Positions 7,300 through 15,416 of a stretch of 19,754 nt of DNA are shown here, in pieces (within the stretch, counting starts at the first letter, position 1; each line of letters starts with the position of its first letter). Source of the DNA: CAVRZY01 sp963725415 (GTDB lineage Bacteria > Acidobacteriota > Terriglobia > Bryobacterales > Bryobacteraceae); assembly GCA_963725415.1 (NCBI GenBank), contig CAVRZY010000045.1, positions 1 to 19,754 on the forward strand, read 5' to 3'. The notes beneath the pieces are model-generated. The model saw only the letters and a program-made list of their open reading frames with translations, did no database searches and was not told the DNA's origin. The translations under genes were made by a program, and so were the position numbers.

Positions 7300-8845
7300 G
7301 TGTGGCGGGATCTGGCAATTGCGCTGTCGCTGGCTAACGTTTTCTACTACAACGTCTGGACGGAGATACTTACCTACACGCCCTCGGACGCCTATCTGAT
7401 GAAGACCCCGCCCGTGCCGGCCCGCTATGTCGCGGCCGTGCTCAATGTGCTGGTGCTGGGCGGGGTGCTGTGGTTGGCAGCTACTCTGGCCCGGCGCCGC
7501 CGCAGCGCGTGCGCGGCCGAGGTGGCCCGGTTCGGATTCCTGCTGTTCTTGCTGGCGCTGGTGATGACCCATATCCGCGCCATCGGCGGCTACGTTCTCA
7601 TGGTCATGCCAAGTCGCAGGGCGGCCATCGTGTTGCTGCCGGTTGCACTGGCGGCGGCCGCGGGCGCGGTTGTCTACCGACGCCGGGTGGTGCAGGCGGT
7701 CTCGACCCTGCTGCTGATAACCTCCCCCTTCGTGCTGCTCACCTTCGCTCAGGCCCTTTGGGCTGCCGCCAATTACAACCCGGCGCCGTTTCGCAATCGG
7801 CCGCTGGCCCCGCCCTTGCCCGTGAAAAAAGGCGCCCCGCGCGTAGTGTGGGTGATCTGTGACGAATGGGACCAGAGGCTCACTTTCCCGGATCGAAGTA
7901 TCGGCGTGGAACTGCCCGAGATCGACGGCTTCCGCTATCAGGCGGTATACGCCTCGAACGCCTTTCCTCCCCTTGGGGAGGGAACCCTGACCGCCCTGCC
8001 CTCGCTGACGCTGGGCGAACAGGTGGCCGCAGCGCGCCAACTGGGCCCCGCTGAGCTTTCCGTCAGGCTAGCCGCTTCGGGAAAGGTGGTCCCGTGGAAC
8101 TCGTTGCCCAATGTTTTCTCCAGGGCGCGGGAGGCGGGATTCAACACGGCGGTGGTGGGTTGGTTTCACCCTTATTGCCGGGTGTTGAACGAGAACCTGA
8201 CCGCGTGCTGGTGGTGGGAAGCGGGACGGCAGCACAACAGCATGGGCGAGAGGCTGCCCGAGTTGCTGCTCAATCAGCCGCGGCGCCTGTTCGAGACCTC
8301 GCTGCTGTCCCCTTTCGGGCAATCGCTTATGACGCATCAGCACATTCGGACTTACCGGGCCATGCTGGAGCGCGCCGAGCAGGTGGCCGCCGACCCGCAG
8401 TACGGCCTGAGCCTGGTACATCTGCCGGTGCCGCACGCGCCGCATTTCTATGACGCCTCCAGTGGCCAGTTCACCCGGAGCAACTCCCGCATTAGCGGCT
8501 ACTGGGACAGCTTGCAGTTGCTGGACCGCACGCTGGGCGAGCTGCGTCGCGCGATGGAGGGTGCGGGCACCTGGGACACCACTGCTGTCCTGTTGAGGCT
8601 CCGACCACTCGTTTCGTGTAGCGTTCGCTCTGGACGGGAAGATGGACCACCGGATTCCTTTCCTGTTGAAGCTCCCCGGGCAGCGGGTGGGTGTCAGCTT
8701 TACCCCGCGCTTCAGCGCCATCGTGACCCACGATTTGCTGCTGGGGATTCTGCGGGGAGAACTCCGCACTCCGGAGGCCGTTGTGGGCTGGCTAGAAAAG
8801 CGCAAGATGGCAGACCGTGAGCCTGTCCCACCTGGGTTGGAGTAA
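7300..8845 (+). pseudogene. Membrane sulfatase / phosphoglycerol transferase-like protein, frameshifted
   Basis: Read from GTG 7300, the protein has about five membrane helices in residues 1-158 and then an alkaline-phosphatase-superfamily domain. VVWVICDEWDQ (D188) supplies the first metal ligand, GEGTLTALPSL (T229 or T231) the nucleophile region, and HLPVPHAPHFYD a later histidine. The frame then turns into nonsense after DTTAVLL, exactly where SSDHSFR, the last metal motif, is expected. That motif appears in the neighbouring frame and continues through ALDGKMDHRIPFLLKLPG to the stop at 8845. Dropping one G at 8597-8598 restores about 514 residues. This layout is that of LTA-synthase-like or phosphoethanolamine-transferase-like enzymes, which transfer a phospho-alcohol to glycans at the outer face of the inner membrane. 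Real pseudogene versus sequence error cannot be settled here. Confidence 0.82.
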
Positions 8846-8856
8846 TCTGGCAGGAA

Positions 8857-8880
8857 GACAGGCCATGTGCCTGTCCTACT
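8857..8880. repeat. 24-bp palindromic REP-like repeat, copy 1
   Basis: GACAGGC and GCCTGTC pair around a five-base loop (7-bp stem, 8857-8875) and are followed by CTACT. The same sequence recurs at 18188 with two mismatches. This copy lies 12 bases after the sulfatase-like stop and just before the GT2 start, so it falls in the leader of the GT2 message. Confidence 0.7.
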
Positions 8881-8884
8881 TGGA

Positions 8885-10036
8885 ATGGACAAGCTGGCGA
8901 TCGTTCTGTTCGGGCTGAGCGCGTTGTACATGGCCTACGTTCTGTTCGGCTATCCGTTACTGCTGGCTTGGCTGGCCCGTCGCGCGTCCAAGCCGGTTCA
9001 GAAGCGGCTGGAGTGCAAGACGGTTTCGATCCTGCTGCCGGTCCGCAACGGAGAACGCTGGATTGCTGACAAGTTGAACTCGATCCTGCAACTAAACTAT
9101 CCGCGCGAGCTGGTGGAAATCATCGTGGTTTCGGACGGATCCCGGGACCGGACCGAGGAGTTGGTCGAAGAGTTCGCGCCCCAGGGAGCGAAGCTGGTGC
9201 GCATACCTCGAAGCGGCAAGGCAGTGGCGTTGAATACGGCCCTCGAGCGGGCGCGGGGCGAGATTGTTTTCTTTACCGACGTGCGGCAGCTTCTGGATCC
9301 GGAGAGTCTGCGCAATCTGGTGGCCTGCTTCGCCGATCCCAGCGTGGGCGCGGCCAGCGGCGAGCTGATCATCCTTGCGAGCGACAGCCGCGAGGAAGCC
9401 AACGTGGGGCTGTACTGGCAATACGAAAAGTGGATTCGAAAACGCCTGAGCCGGATTGACTCGGTGCTGGGGGCGACGGGCTCGATCTATGCTATGCGGC
9501 GCTCTCTGGTGACCTCTATGCCGGCGGACACCCTGCTGGATGATGTCCATCTCCCCCTGGCCGCTTTCTTTCGAGGCTACCGGGTGATTCTGGAGGAGAG
9601 CGCCAAGGCCTTCGATTACCCGACTTCGCTGGAGACCGAGTTTCGCCGCAAGGTGCGCACGCTGGCCGGGGTTTACCAGACCATAGGCGCCTATCCGGCG
9701 CTGCTGGGCCCGTCCAATCGCATGTGGATTCATTTCTTCTCACACAAACTAGGCCGGCTGATTCTGCCGTTCGCCCTGCTGGTGTTGGCTTTGAGCAGCT
9801 TCGGATTGCCGGGAGTCTGGGGGTGGGCGGCGCCGGCCGGCCAAGCGGCATTTTACGCGCTGGCGCTGCTGGACCTGTGGATTCCGGAAGCCTGGCTGTT
9901 GAAGCGCCTCTCGTCCCCGGTGAGGACCTTCGTCGTGCTGATGGCCGCGGCTTTCTGCGCAGCCTCGTTCCTTGTCTCTCCGGGCCGCGATCTCTGGAAA
10001 GAGACCCGGGTGAGCGCCGGAAAGCGACTATCCTGA
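8885..10036 (+). CDS. GT2 glycosyltransferase with membrane helices
   Basis: A 383-residue family 2 glycosyltransferase of the inner membrane. It opens with a membrane helix (about 5-31), followed by the GT-A domain: VSILLPVRNGE, IIVVSDGSRDRT (D84), FFTDVRQ (D132, the metal DxD position), ATGSIYAMRR and LLDDVHLPLAAFFRGYRV (D219/D220, probable base region). FRRKVRTLAG replaces the QxxRW motif of cellulose and hyaluronan synthases, as in many EPS GT2 enzymes. Three helices follow at about 291-308, 317-333 and 346-364. ATG 8885 is preferred; GTG 8867 would add six residues encoded by the palindromic repeat. It probably extends the glycan at the membrane, perhaps processively. Confidence 0.93.
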   Translation: MDKLAIVLFGLSALYMAYVLFGYPLLLAWLARRASKPVQKRLECKTVSILLPVRNGERWIADKLNSILQLNYPRELVEIIVVSDGSRDRTEELVEEFAPQGAKLVRIPRSGKAVALNTALERARGEIVFFTDVRQLLDPESLRNLVACFADPSVGAASGELIILASDSREEANVGLYWQYEKWIRKRLSRIDSVLGATGSIYAMRRSLVTSMPADTLLDDVHLPLAAFFRGYRVILEESAKAFDYPTSLETEFRRKVRTLAGVYQTIGAYPALLGPSNRMWIHFFSHKLGRLILPFALLVLALSSFGLPGVWGWAAPAGQAAFYALALLDLWIPEAWLLKRLSSPVRTFVVLMAAAFCAASFLVSPGRDLWKETRVSAGKRLS

Positions 10037-10042
10037 GGAAAC

Positions 10043-11140
10043 ATGCAGAAACCCTGGCCGGTGTTGCTGATGGCTCAAGAGTTGGGGCTGGGAGGGAGCG
10101 AGCGCCAGTTGGCCGAGCTGGCCAGGGCTCTGGACCGCACTTGCTTCGAGGTCCACGTGGGGTGCTTCCGTGCGGGAGGGTTTCGGCAGGAGGAGCTGCG
10201 CGCGGCGGGGATGCCGGTGGTCCAGTTCCCGGTCCGCTCCTTTCGCTCGCCGTCCGCTCTGAGCGGCGCCTGGCAGATGGGCCGGTACTTGCGCCGCCAT
10301 CAGGTTCAGTTAGTGCACACCTTCGACGTGCCCACCAATCTTTACGGCGTTCCTGTGGCCCGCGCTTTCCGGACGCCGGTTGTGGTTTCCAGCCAGCGGG
10401 CGCACCGCGATCTGACGCCAGGTTGGAGGCGGCGGCTGTTGCGGGTTACCGACCGCATGGTGGACGCGGTGGTGGTCAACTCGCGGGCCGTCCAGCGCCA
10501 GCTCGTTGAGGAGGACGGCGTTGCCGCGGCGAAGATTCGCCTTTGCCACAACGGCGTTGACACGGGTGTGTTCCGGCCCCCCGGGCTGCGCCGCGGCTCT
10601 TTGGTTATCGGTGTCATATGCGCGCTGCGGCCGGAGAAAGACCTCTCGACTCTGCTGGAAGCCTTCGCGAAGGTTCGCCGACTCCGGGCGGGGCTGCGAT
10701 TGGTGATTGTGGGAGACGGTCCCTCTGAACAGAGTCTGAAGAAACACAGCCAGGAGCTGGGGCTCGGCGAAGATTGCCACTTTGAGCCCGCCACCAACCG
10801 GGTCCTGGACTGGCTCCGCGCGATCGACATCTTTGTGCTGCCTTCCTTGTCGGAGTCCTTCTCGAACGCCCTCATGGAAGCCATGGCGTGCGGATGCGCG
10901 GTTGTGGCCTCCGGGGTGGGCGGCAACCCGGAGCTGGTCTCCCATGAGCAGACCGGATTGCTGTTCCGCCCGGGCGATCCCGATGATCTGGCCGAGTGCC
11001 TGCGGTTGCTGATCGATGACGAAGAGTTACGAAAGAGACTGGCGGAGGCGGCGGTGCGGTTGATCCAGGAGCACTACTCTCTGGAGACCGCCGCCCGTCG
11101 CATGGGCGAAATCTACAGCGCGCTCTTGGTCGCCAGATAG
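10043..11140 (+). CDS. GT4 glycosyltransferase
   Basis: A 365-residue GT-B enzyme. The N-terminal domain has the glycine-rich loop ELGLGGSERQLAEL (acceptor side), HTFDVPTNLYG, and VVVNSRAVQRQL before CHNGVDTGVF. The C-terminal domain starts at LVIGVICALRPEKD, where the Arg and Lys contact the donor phosphates, includes LVIVGDGPSEQ, and ends with the GT4 E-x7-E motif in PSLSESFSNALMEAMACG (E271, E279). The SD GAGG at 10035-10038 is well placed before ATG 10043 and overlaps the GT2 stop. It is cytoplasmic or loosely membrane bound and works beside GT2 in making the repeat unit. Confidence 0.95.
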   Translation: MQKPWPVLLMAQELGLGGSERQLAELARALDRTCFEVHVGCFRAGGFRQEELRAAGMPVVQFPVRSFRSPSALSGAWQMGRYLRRHQVQLVHTFDVPTNLYGVPVARAFRTPVVVSSQRAHRDLTPGWRRRLLRVTDRMVDAVVVNSRAVQRQLVEEDGVAAAKIRLCHNGVDTGVFRPPGLRRGSLVIGVICALRPEKDLSTLLEAFAKVRRLRAGLRLVIVGDGPSEQSLKKHSQELGLGEDCHFEPATNRVLDWLRAIDIFVLPSLSESFSNALMEAMACGCAVVASGVGGNPELVSHEQTGLLFRPGDPDDLAECLRLLIDDEELRKRLAEAAVRLIQEHYSLETAARRMGEIYSALLVAR

Positions 11141-11232
11141 GCCAAGGCGAGTCTCTCGCGTGATTCCGATATATTGGTGGAAGTGAGCCGGGCATACGCG
11201 CAGCAAGGCAGATCGGGCGGGGTTCGCTAGCC

Positions 11233-13128
11233 ATGTGCGGAATTGCCGGCTTCATCTTGCGGGAGGGCGAGGCGCCGCCGGGGCTGGTGCAGGCGATGTG
11301 CGATCAGATGCGCCATCGCGGTCCGGACGACGAGGGGTTCTATGTCGAGGGCGGCTGCGCCCTGGGGATGCGCCGGCTCAGCATCATCGATTTGAACACT
11401 GGCCACCAGCCCATCTCCAACGAAGATGAGTCCATTTGGGTGGTGTTCAACGGCGAAATCTACAACTACCAGGAATTGCGGGAGGACCTCAGCCGGAAGG
11501 GCCACCGCTTTCTCACCCACAGCGACACCGAGACGCTGGTCCACCTTTACGAAGAGGAAGGGCAGGAGGGGCTTTCCCGGCTGCGCGGCATGTTCGCCTT
11601 CGCCATCTGGGACAGGCGCAACCGCAGGCTGTTTCTGGCCAGAGACCGATTCGGCAAGAAGCCGCTCTATTACGCCGCGCTTCCACAAGGGCTTTACTTC
11701 GCCAGCGAGCTGAAATGCCTGCGCACCGCCGGGGTGCCCTTGGAAGTAGATCGGGAGGCGCTGCGGCTCTATTTTCAGTTCACCTATATTCCCGACCCGT
11801 ACACCGCGTTTCTGTCGGTGCGCAAGCTGCCGCCGGGTTGCTGGCTCTCGTTGGAAAGCGATGGAACCCTTCGCCAGGGGCGCTACTGGCGGCCTCCTGT
11901 GCCCATGGAGCGGGCCGCGCCGCAGATGTCGGAAGCCGAAACCTGCGCCCGCTTGCGCGCAGCCTTCGACGAGGCCGTCCGCATCCGCATGATTGCGGAC
12001 GTGCCGTTGGGGGCGTTCTTAAGCGGAGGCATCGACTCCAGTTCTGTGGTCGCCTCGATGGCTCTACAAAGTCCCCAGCCGGTGAAGACCTTTTCGATCG
12101 GCTTTGAAGAGCCCGCTTTCAATGAACTCCCCTATGCCGGCCTGCTGGCCAGGAAATACGGCACCGAGCACCATGCCATTGTGGTCCGGCCGGACTCTAT
12201 CGACCTGGTTTCCCGCCTGGTGCGGCACTTCGGGGAACCGTTTGGCGACTCTTCGGCCATCCCCACCTTCATCGTTTCCGAGTTCGCCGCCCGTCACGTG
12301 AAGGTGGCCCTCAGCGGGGACGGCGGCGACGAGTTGTTCGCCGGGTACTCCAGGTTCGCCACAGTCCAGAAGATGCGGCCCCTCGATCGTCTGCCCCGCG
12401 CGGTGTTTCGGCTGCTGTCGTGGGCGGCCGACCGGCTGCCCTACTCGGCCTACGGCAAGAACTACCTTCGCATGTTGAGCCGCCAGTCCGCTCTGGACCG
12501 CTACTTCGAGCGCAACTTCGCTCCATACTTTCTGCGCCAGGAGCTATTGCAGCCCGAATGGATGCTGCCCGCCGAAGCCGGCTTCCTGACCCGCGCCCTG
12601 GCGGAGTTCATGCTGCCTGCGCAGGCCGACATCCTGTCCCAGGTGCTGTATTTCGAGACTTCGGTGAACCTGCCCGGCGACATGCTGGTCAAGGTAGACC
12701 GGATGTCTATGGCCAACTCCCTGGAAGTGCGTTGCCCCATGCTGGACCACCGCCTGGCGGAGGTGGCCGCCGACATTCCCCACGATTGGAAGATTCGCGA
12801 CGGGAAGGGAAAATACTTGTTCATTCAGGCGTTGGGCGACCGGCTGCCGCCGGAGCTTCTCGAGCACCAGAAAATGGGTTTTGCGGTTCCCCTGGCGGAC
12901 TGGTTCCGCGGCCCGTTGCGCTCTCTGCTGTGGGACCACCTCACCGGTTCCCGCTTCCTGGATCGCGGTATCGTGCGCCCCGGTTTCCTCAAGAAGATGC
13001 TCGAGGAACACGACAGCGGGCGGCGCGACAACCATCACTGGCTGTGGGCTCTGCTCATGCTGGAACTGTGGTTTCGAGAGTTGGAGCCGGCCGGACTGGC
13101 CCATCGAGGCGCCTTGCATGCGAGCTAG
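11233..13128 (+). CDS. asnB: Asparagine synthase-like amidotransferase (exosortase EPS type)
   Basis: A 631-residue glutamine-hydrolysing amidotransferase. Cys2 of MCGIAGF is the N-terminal nucleophile of the class II glutaminase, and NGEIYNY and SDTETLVHLYEE belong to the same domain (about 2-200). The synthetase domain has the ATP-binding LSGGIDSSSVV (264-274) and VALSGDGGDELFAGY. Length and motif set agree with AsnB; enzymes of this form are common in exosortase/PEP-CTERM EPS loci, where they probably amidate a uronic acid or other acid of the glycan instead of free aspartate. The 92-base gap before it is the largest in the plus-strand unit between 5641 and 14098 and may hold an internal promoter, though none is clear. 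Confidence 0.93.
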   Translation: MCGIAGFILREGEAPPGLVQAMCDQMRHRGPDDEGFYVEGGCALGMRRLSIIDLNTGHQPISNEDESIWVVFNGEIYNYQELREDLSRKGHRFLTHSDTETLVHLYEEEGQEGLSRLRGMFAFAIWDRRNRRLFLARDRFGKKPLYYAALPQGLYFASELKCLRTAGVPLEVDREALRLYFQFTYIPDPYTAFLSVRKLPPGCWLSLESDGTLRQGRYWRPPVPMERAAPQMSEAETCARLRAAFDEAVRIRMIADVPLGAFLSGGIDSSSVVASMALQSPQPVKTFSIGFEEPAFNELPYAGLLARKYGTEHHAIVVRPDSIDLVSRLVRHFGEPFGDSSAIPTFIVSEFAARHVKVALSGDGGDELFAGYSRFATVQKMRPLDRLPRAVFRLLSWAADRLPYSAYGKNYLRMLSRQSALDRYFERNFAPYFLRQELLQPEWMLPAEAGFLTRALAEFMLPAQADILSQVLYFETSVNLPGDMLVKVDRMSMANSLEVRCPMLDHRLAEVAADIPHDWKIRDGKGKYLFIQALGDRLPPELLEHQKMGFAVPLADWFRGPLRSLLWDHLTGSRFLDRGIVRPGFLKKMLEEHDSGRRDNHHWLWALLMLELWFRELEPAGLAHRGALHAS

Positions 13129-14098
13129 GCCGCTAGTCCGGACCGCGTTCCACCGGAGCGGCGCATTGCGCCTGGTGCGCTATCTGAACCGGAAGGGAGC
13201 CCGGATTCTCACCTATCATCGTTTCCAGGACTCGAGCGCCCTGCTCGAGAGTCAGTGTGCGCACATCGTGAAGTGGTACCATCCGGTTTCTCTGACCGAG
13301 CTGGGGCGGTGTTTGCGGAGCGGCGATCCGTTCCCTTCCGGGGCGCTGGCGGTCACCGTGGACGACGGCTATCGAGAGTTCTTTGATGTCGCCTACCCCG
13401 TATTCTCCGCTTATCGGATTCCTGCAACCGTGTTTCTAACCACTGATTTCCTGGACCGCAAATCCTGGCTGTGGGTGGACCGCTGGCTCTATGCATTCGA
13501 GCACGCCTGCGTGCGGGTCCTCCGGATTGACTTGCCCTCGGGCAGAATGAACCGGTTTCCCCTGGGCTCGGTAGAAGAAAGGACCCGGGCCGCTTGGACC
13601 CTTCTGGAGGACGCAAAGAGAATACCGGATGAGCAGCGGGTGAAACTGATGCAAGACTTACCCGGCTTGTTGGAGACCACTCTGCCGGATGAACCGCCCC
13701 CGGAATACACGCCTTTGAGCTGGGACCAGGTGCGGGAGATGATGGAACATGGGATCGAGTTCGGCGCTCACACCAAGACGCATCCGATCCTGTCCCGGAT
13801 GGCGGACAAGCGCGAACAGCGCAAGGAAATCGAGGGTTCGAAGCTTCGGGTGGAGCAGGAGACAGGGAACCCTGTGCTCCACTTCGCCTATCCCAACGGA
13901 CTGGCCGATGACTTCGACTCGGACGTGGTCGAGCTGGTCGAGCGGGCGCGATTCCAGACCGCCGTGACCATGCAGGGCGGGCTGAACTTTCCCGGGGAGA
14001 ATCCGTACCTGCTCAACAGAATTGGGGTCGGCCTCCGGCTGCCGGAGCTGGAATTCCGCGAATACGCGGCCGGTTTCCGAGTCGCCCGGCCGGGCTAG
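13118..14098 (+). CDS. NodB-type polysaccharide deacetylase
   Basis: A 326-residue carbohydrate esterase 4 (NodB) protein. The start ATG 13118 overlaps the asnB stop by 11 bases. AVTVDDGYREFFD gives the catalytic base and metal Asp (D82, D83), GAHTKTHPILS the metal histidines (H218, H222), and HFAYPNG the later conserved strand. A variable insert with SWLWVDRWLYAFEH sits between the motifs, as in EPS-associated members. It would remove acetyl groups from N-acetylated sugars, either on the lipid-linked intermediate or the polymer; no signal peptide is seen, so a cytoplasmic or loosely secreted location stays open. It is the last gene of the plus-strand unit, ending on the GNAT-like gene with overlapping stops (CTAG, 14095-14098). 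Confidence 0.92.
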   Translation: MRARPLVRTAFHRSGALRLVRYLNRKGARILTYHRFQDSSALLESQCAHIVKWYHPVSLTELGRCLRSGDPFPSGALAVTVDDGYREFFDVAYPVFSAYRIPATVFLTTDFLDRKSWLWVDRWLYAFEHACVRVLRIDLPSGRMNRFPLGSVEERTRAAWTLLEDAKRIPDEQRVKLMQDLPGLLETTLPDEPPPEYTPLSWDQVREMMEHGIEFGAHTKTHPILSRMADKREQRKEIEGSKLRVEQETGNPVLHFAYPNGLADDFDSDVVELVERARFQTAVTMQGGLNFPGENPYLLNRIGVGLRLPELEFREYAAGFRVARPG

Positions 14099-15138
14099 GT
14101 CAGATACGGATGCGCCGGGTCCTGCATGTAGAACTCGTCGCCGTCCAATAGATTCAGGTTCACCGGTGGGGCGCTGGCGAGCAAACCCTTGGGATCGTAA
14201 ACAAAGATAGGATCTTGGCGGCGCAGCCGGAACCCGTTCGCCAGGATGGCGTCCCGCGTGAGCTGCGTCGAAGCTCCAGCCATCAGTTCGCAGGTGCTGC
14301 GGTCCTCGGCAGCAGCGCGGCTGGCCACGGAGAAAGCAGCGCGCCAATCCGCCGGCCGATCGGAATCCAGGAACAGGTCGGCAATCCGGGTCTGTAGCCC
14401 CACCCGGCTCAGCACAAAATAGCCTCGGGTCTTTTTCCCTTCCAGCAGCAGAGATGCCGAGAAGACAACGCCCGGACACGCCAACATGTACTCGAACATC
14501 TGTGGGCTGCGCTTGAGCGGAGTGACCGCGTCCGAGGTCCGGTTGAGCGAAGCGGGAAGTGTACCGGCATCCAGGCGTGAAACCGGCAGCGCCCACCACT
14601 CACCGGCGGGCGCCAGCGACGTCCTGCTCCAGACGGTGTTTCGCGCCAGTTTCAGCGGTGTTCTCCAGTTCTTCGAGGGAAGGCTGCGGATCTGGGCCCA
14701 AGGACGGACCACCCTGGCGAACAGGTCCAGGCTCCCGTAGGGCTGGAAGCCGGCTTTGGGCAGGGCTTTCTGTGCATCCAGCGAGCCGCCCGTGGTCAGC
14801 AGGACTTCCGCCAGGGCCGCCAGCTCCCGCATCAGCCGCGCGCCCACCCCGGCTCCCCGCAGGCTGGTCACCCAATCCATCGGATGAATGCCCGCCACCT
14901 CCCCGCGCGCTAGAAGGAAGGTGAGGGGAAAGAAACCCACGTGAGCGACAGTGCGCTCCTCCTGTTTCAGGACATAACTCCGGGGCCCGCTCCAATCCGG
15001 GCGAGGCTCGCAGTATTTCCAGCGCATCAATTCCGGATTGGCGATCGGAGCATCCGGCCGGGCGCCAAAACAGGACACCAGGAATTCCAGCAGGTCGGCT
15101 TGTTCGGCGGGCTGGGTTGGCAGGAAGTCCAGAGACAT
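14095..15138 (-). CDS. GNAT-like acyltransferase
   Basis: A 347-residue protein with a clear GNAT core in the first half: strand and bulge SYVLKQEERTVAHVGFFPL, then the acyl-CoA-binding loop RGAGVGARLMREL (94-106). Its N-terminal PELMRWKYCEPRPDW segment is typical of long GNATs in EPS loci. The second half ends with ILANGFRLRRQDPIFVYDP, so a tandem GNAT fold like that of the gene at 4444 is likely, although the two proteins are only weakly alike. It is transcribed toward the deacetylase and away from the radical SAM gene, alone on its strand. An acyl transfer to a sugar amine or hydroxyl is the best guess from context; donor and acceptor are unknown. Confidence 0.82.
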   Translation of the reverse strand: MSLDFLPTQPAEQADLLEFLVSCFGARPDAPIANPELMRWKYCEPRPDWSGPRSYVLKQEERTVAHVGFFPLTFLLARGEVAGIHPMDWVTSLRGAGVGARLMRELAALAEVLLTTGGSLDAQKALPKAGFQPYGSLDLFARVVRPWAQIRSLPSKNWRTPLKLARNTVWSRTSLAPAGEWWALPVSRLDAGTLPASLNRTSDAVTPLKRSPQMFEYMLACPGVVFSASLLLEGKKTRGYFVLSRVGLQTRIADLFLDSDRPADWRAAFSVASRAAAEDRSTCELMAGASTQLTRDAILANGFRLRRQDPIFVYDPKGLLASAPPVNLNLLDGDEFYMQDPAHPYLT

Positions 15139-15416
15139 GCGCGGACAAGCCGAGGCTTATCCCACACATCGTAGCGCGAAAGCGCGCCGGGGCGTAACTG
15201 CCGACGTGCCGGAAGCCGCACTGCGCCCCCTCACAATTTCCAGACAAAAATATTGCGCATGCGGTGCATCCACTCGCCAACTTCCTGGCAACCCAGAAAC
15301 CAAGAAGGCCTACTCTCGAACTGTCCGGTTCAATCCGCACGGCGGCGGACGGGTCCAGAGCTTCTGGGGCTGTCCCCCGCTGAAAGCATGCGGTTGGACG
15401 GTTGTGGAGGTGCAAA
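15139..15416. promoter_or_regulatory. 278-bp divergent intergenic region
   Basis: The region separates the GNAT-like gene (-) from the radical SAM gene (+) and must hold promoters for both. An AT-rich patch at about 15231-15254 (around AATTTCCAGACAAAAATATT) is the most likely promoter site, but I could not fit clear -35/-10 boxes. A small hairpin GCGC-GAAA-GCGC is at 15174-15185. No riboswitch pattern was recognised with any confidence. Confidence 0.35.
15405..15410 (+). promoter_or_regulatory. Ribosome binding site of the radical SAM gene
   Basis: TGGAGG stands six bases before GTG 15417, a good Shine-Dalgarno spacing. This favours the GTG over TTG 15402, which lies upstream of the SD and has none of its own. 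Confidence 0.65.

Noticed and set aside
7204..8040. Minus-strand frame of 278 codons
   Set aside because: Gln/Arg/Gly-rich shadow of the membrane sulfatase-like gene, with no motifs.
11147..11159. Hairpin GCGAG-TCT-CTCGC after the GT4 stop as a terminator
   Set aside because: Five-base stem without T-run; too weak in high-GC DNA.
15240..15320. Riboswitch-like leader of the radical SAM gene
   Set aside because: I compared it by eye with cyclic di-GMP aptamers and found no convincing core match; a covariance-model search would be decisive.
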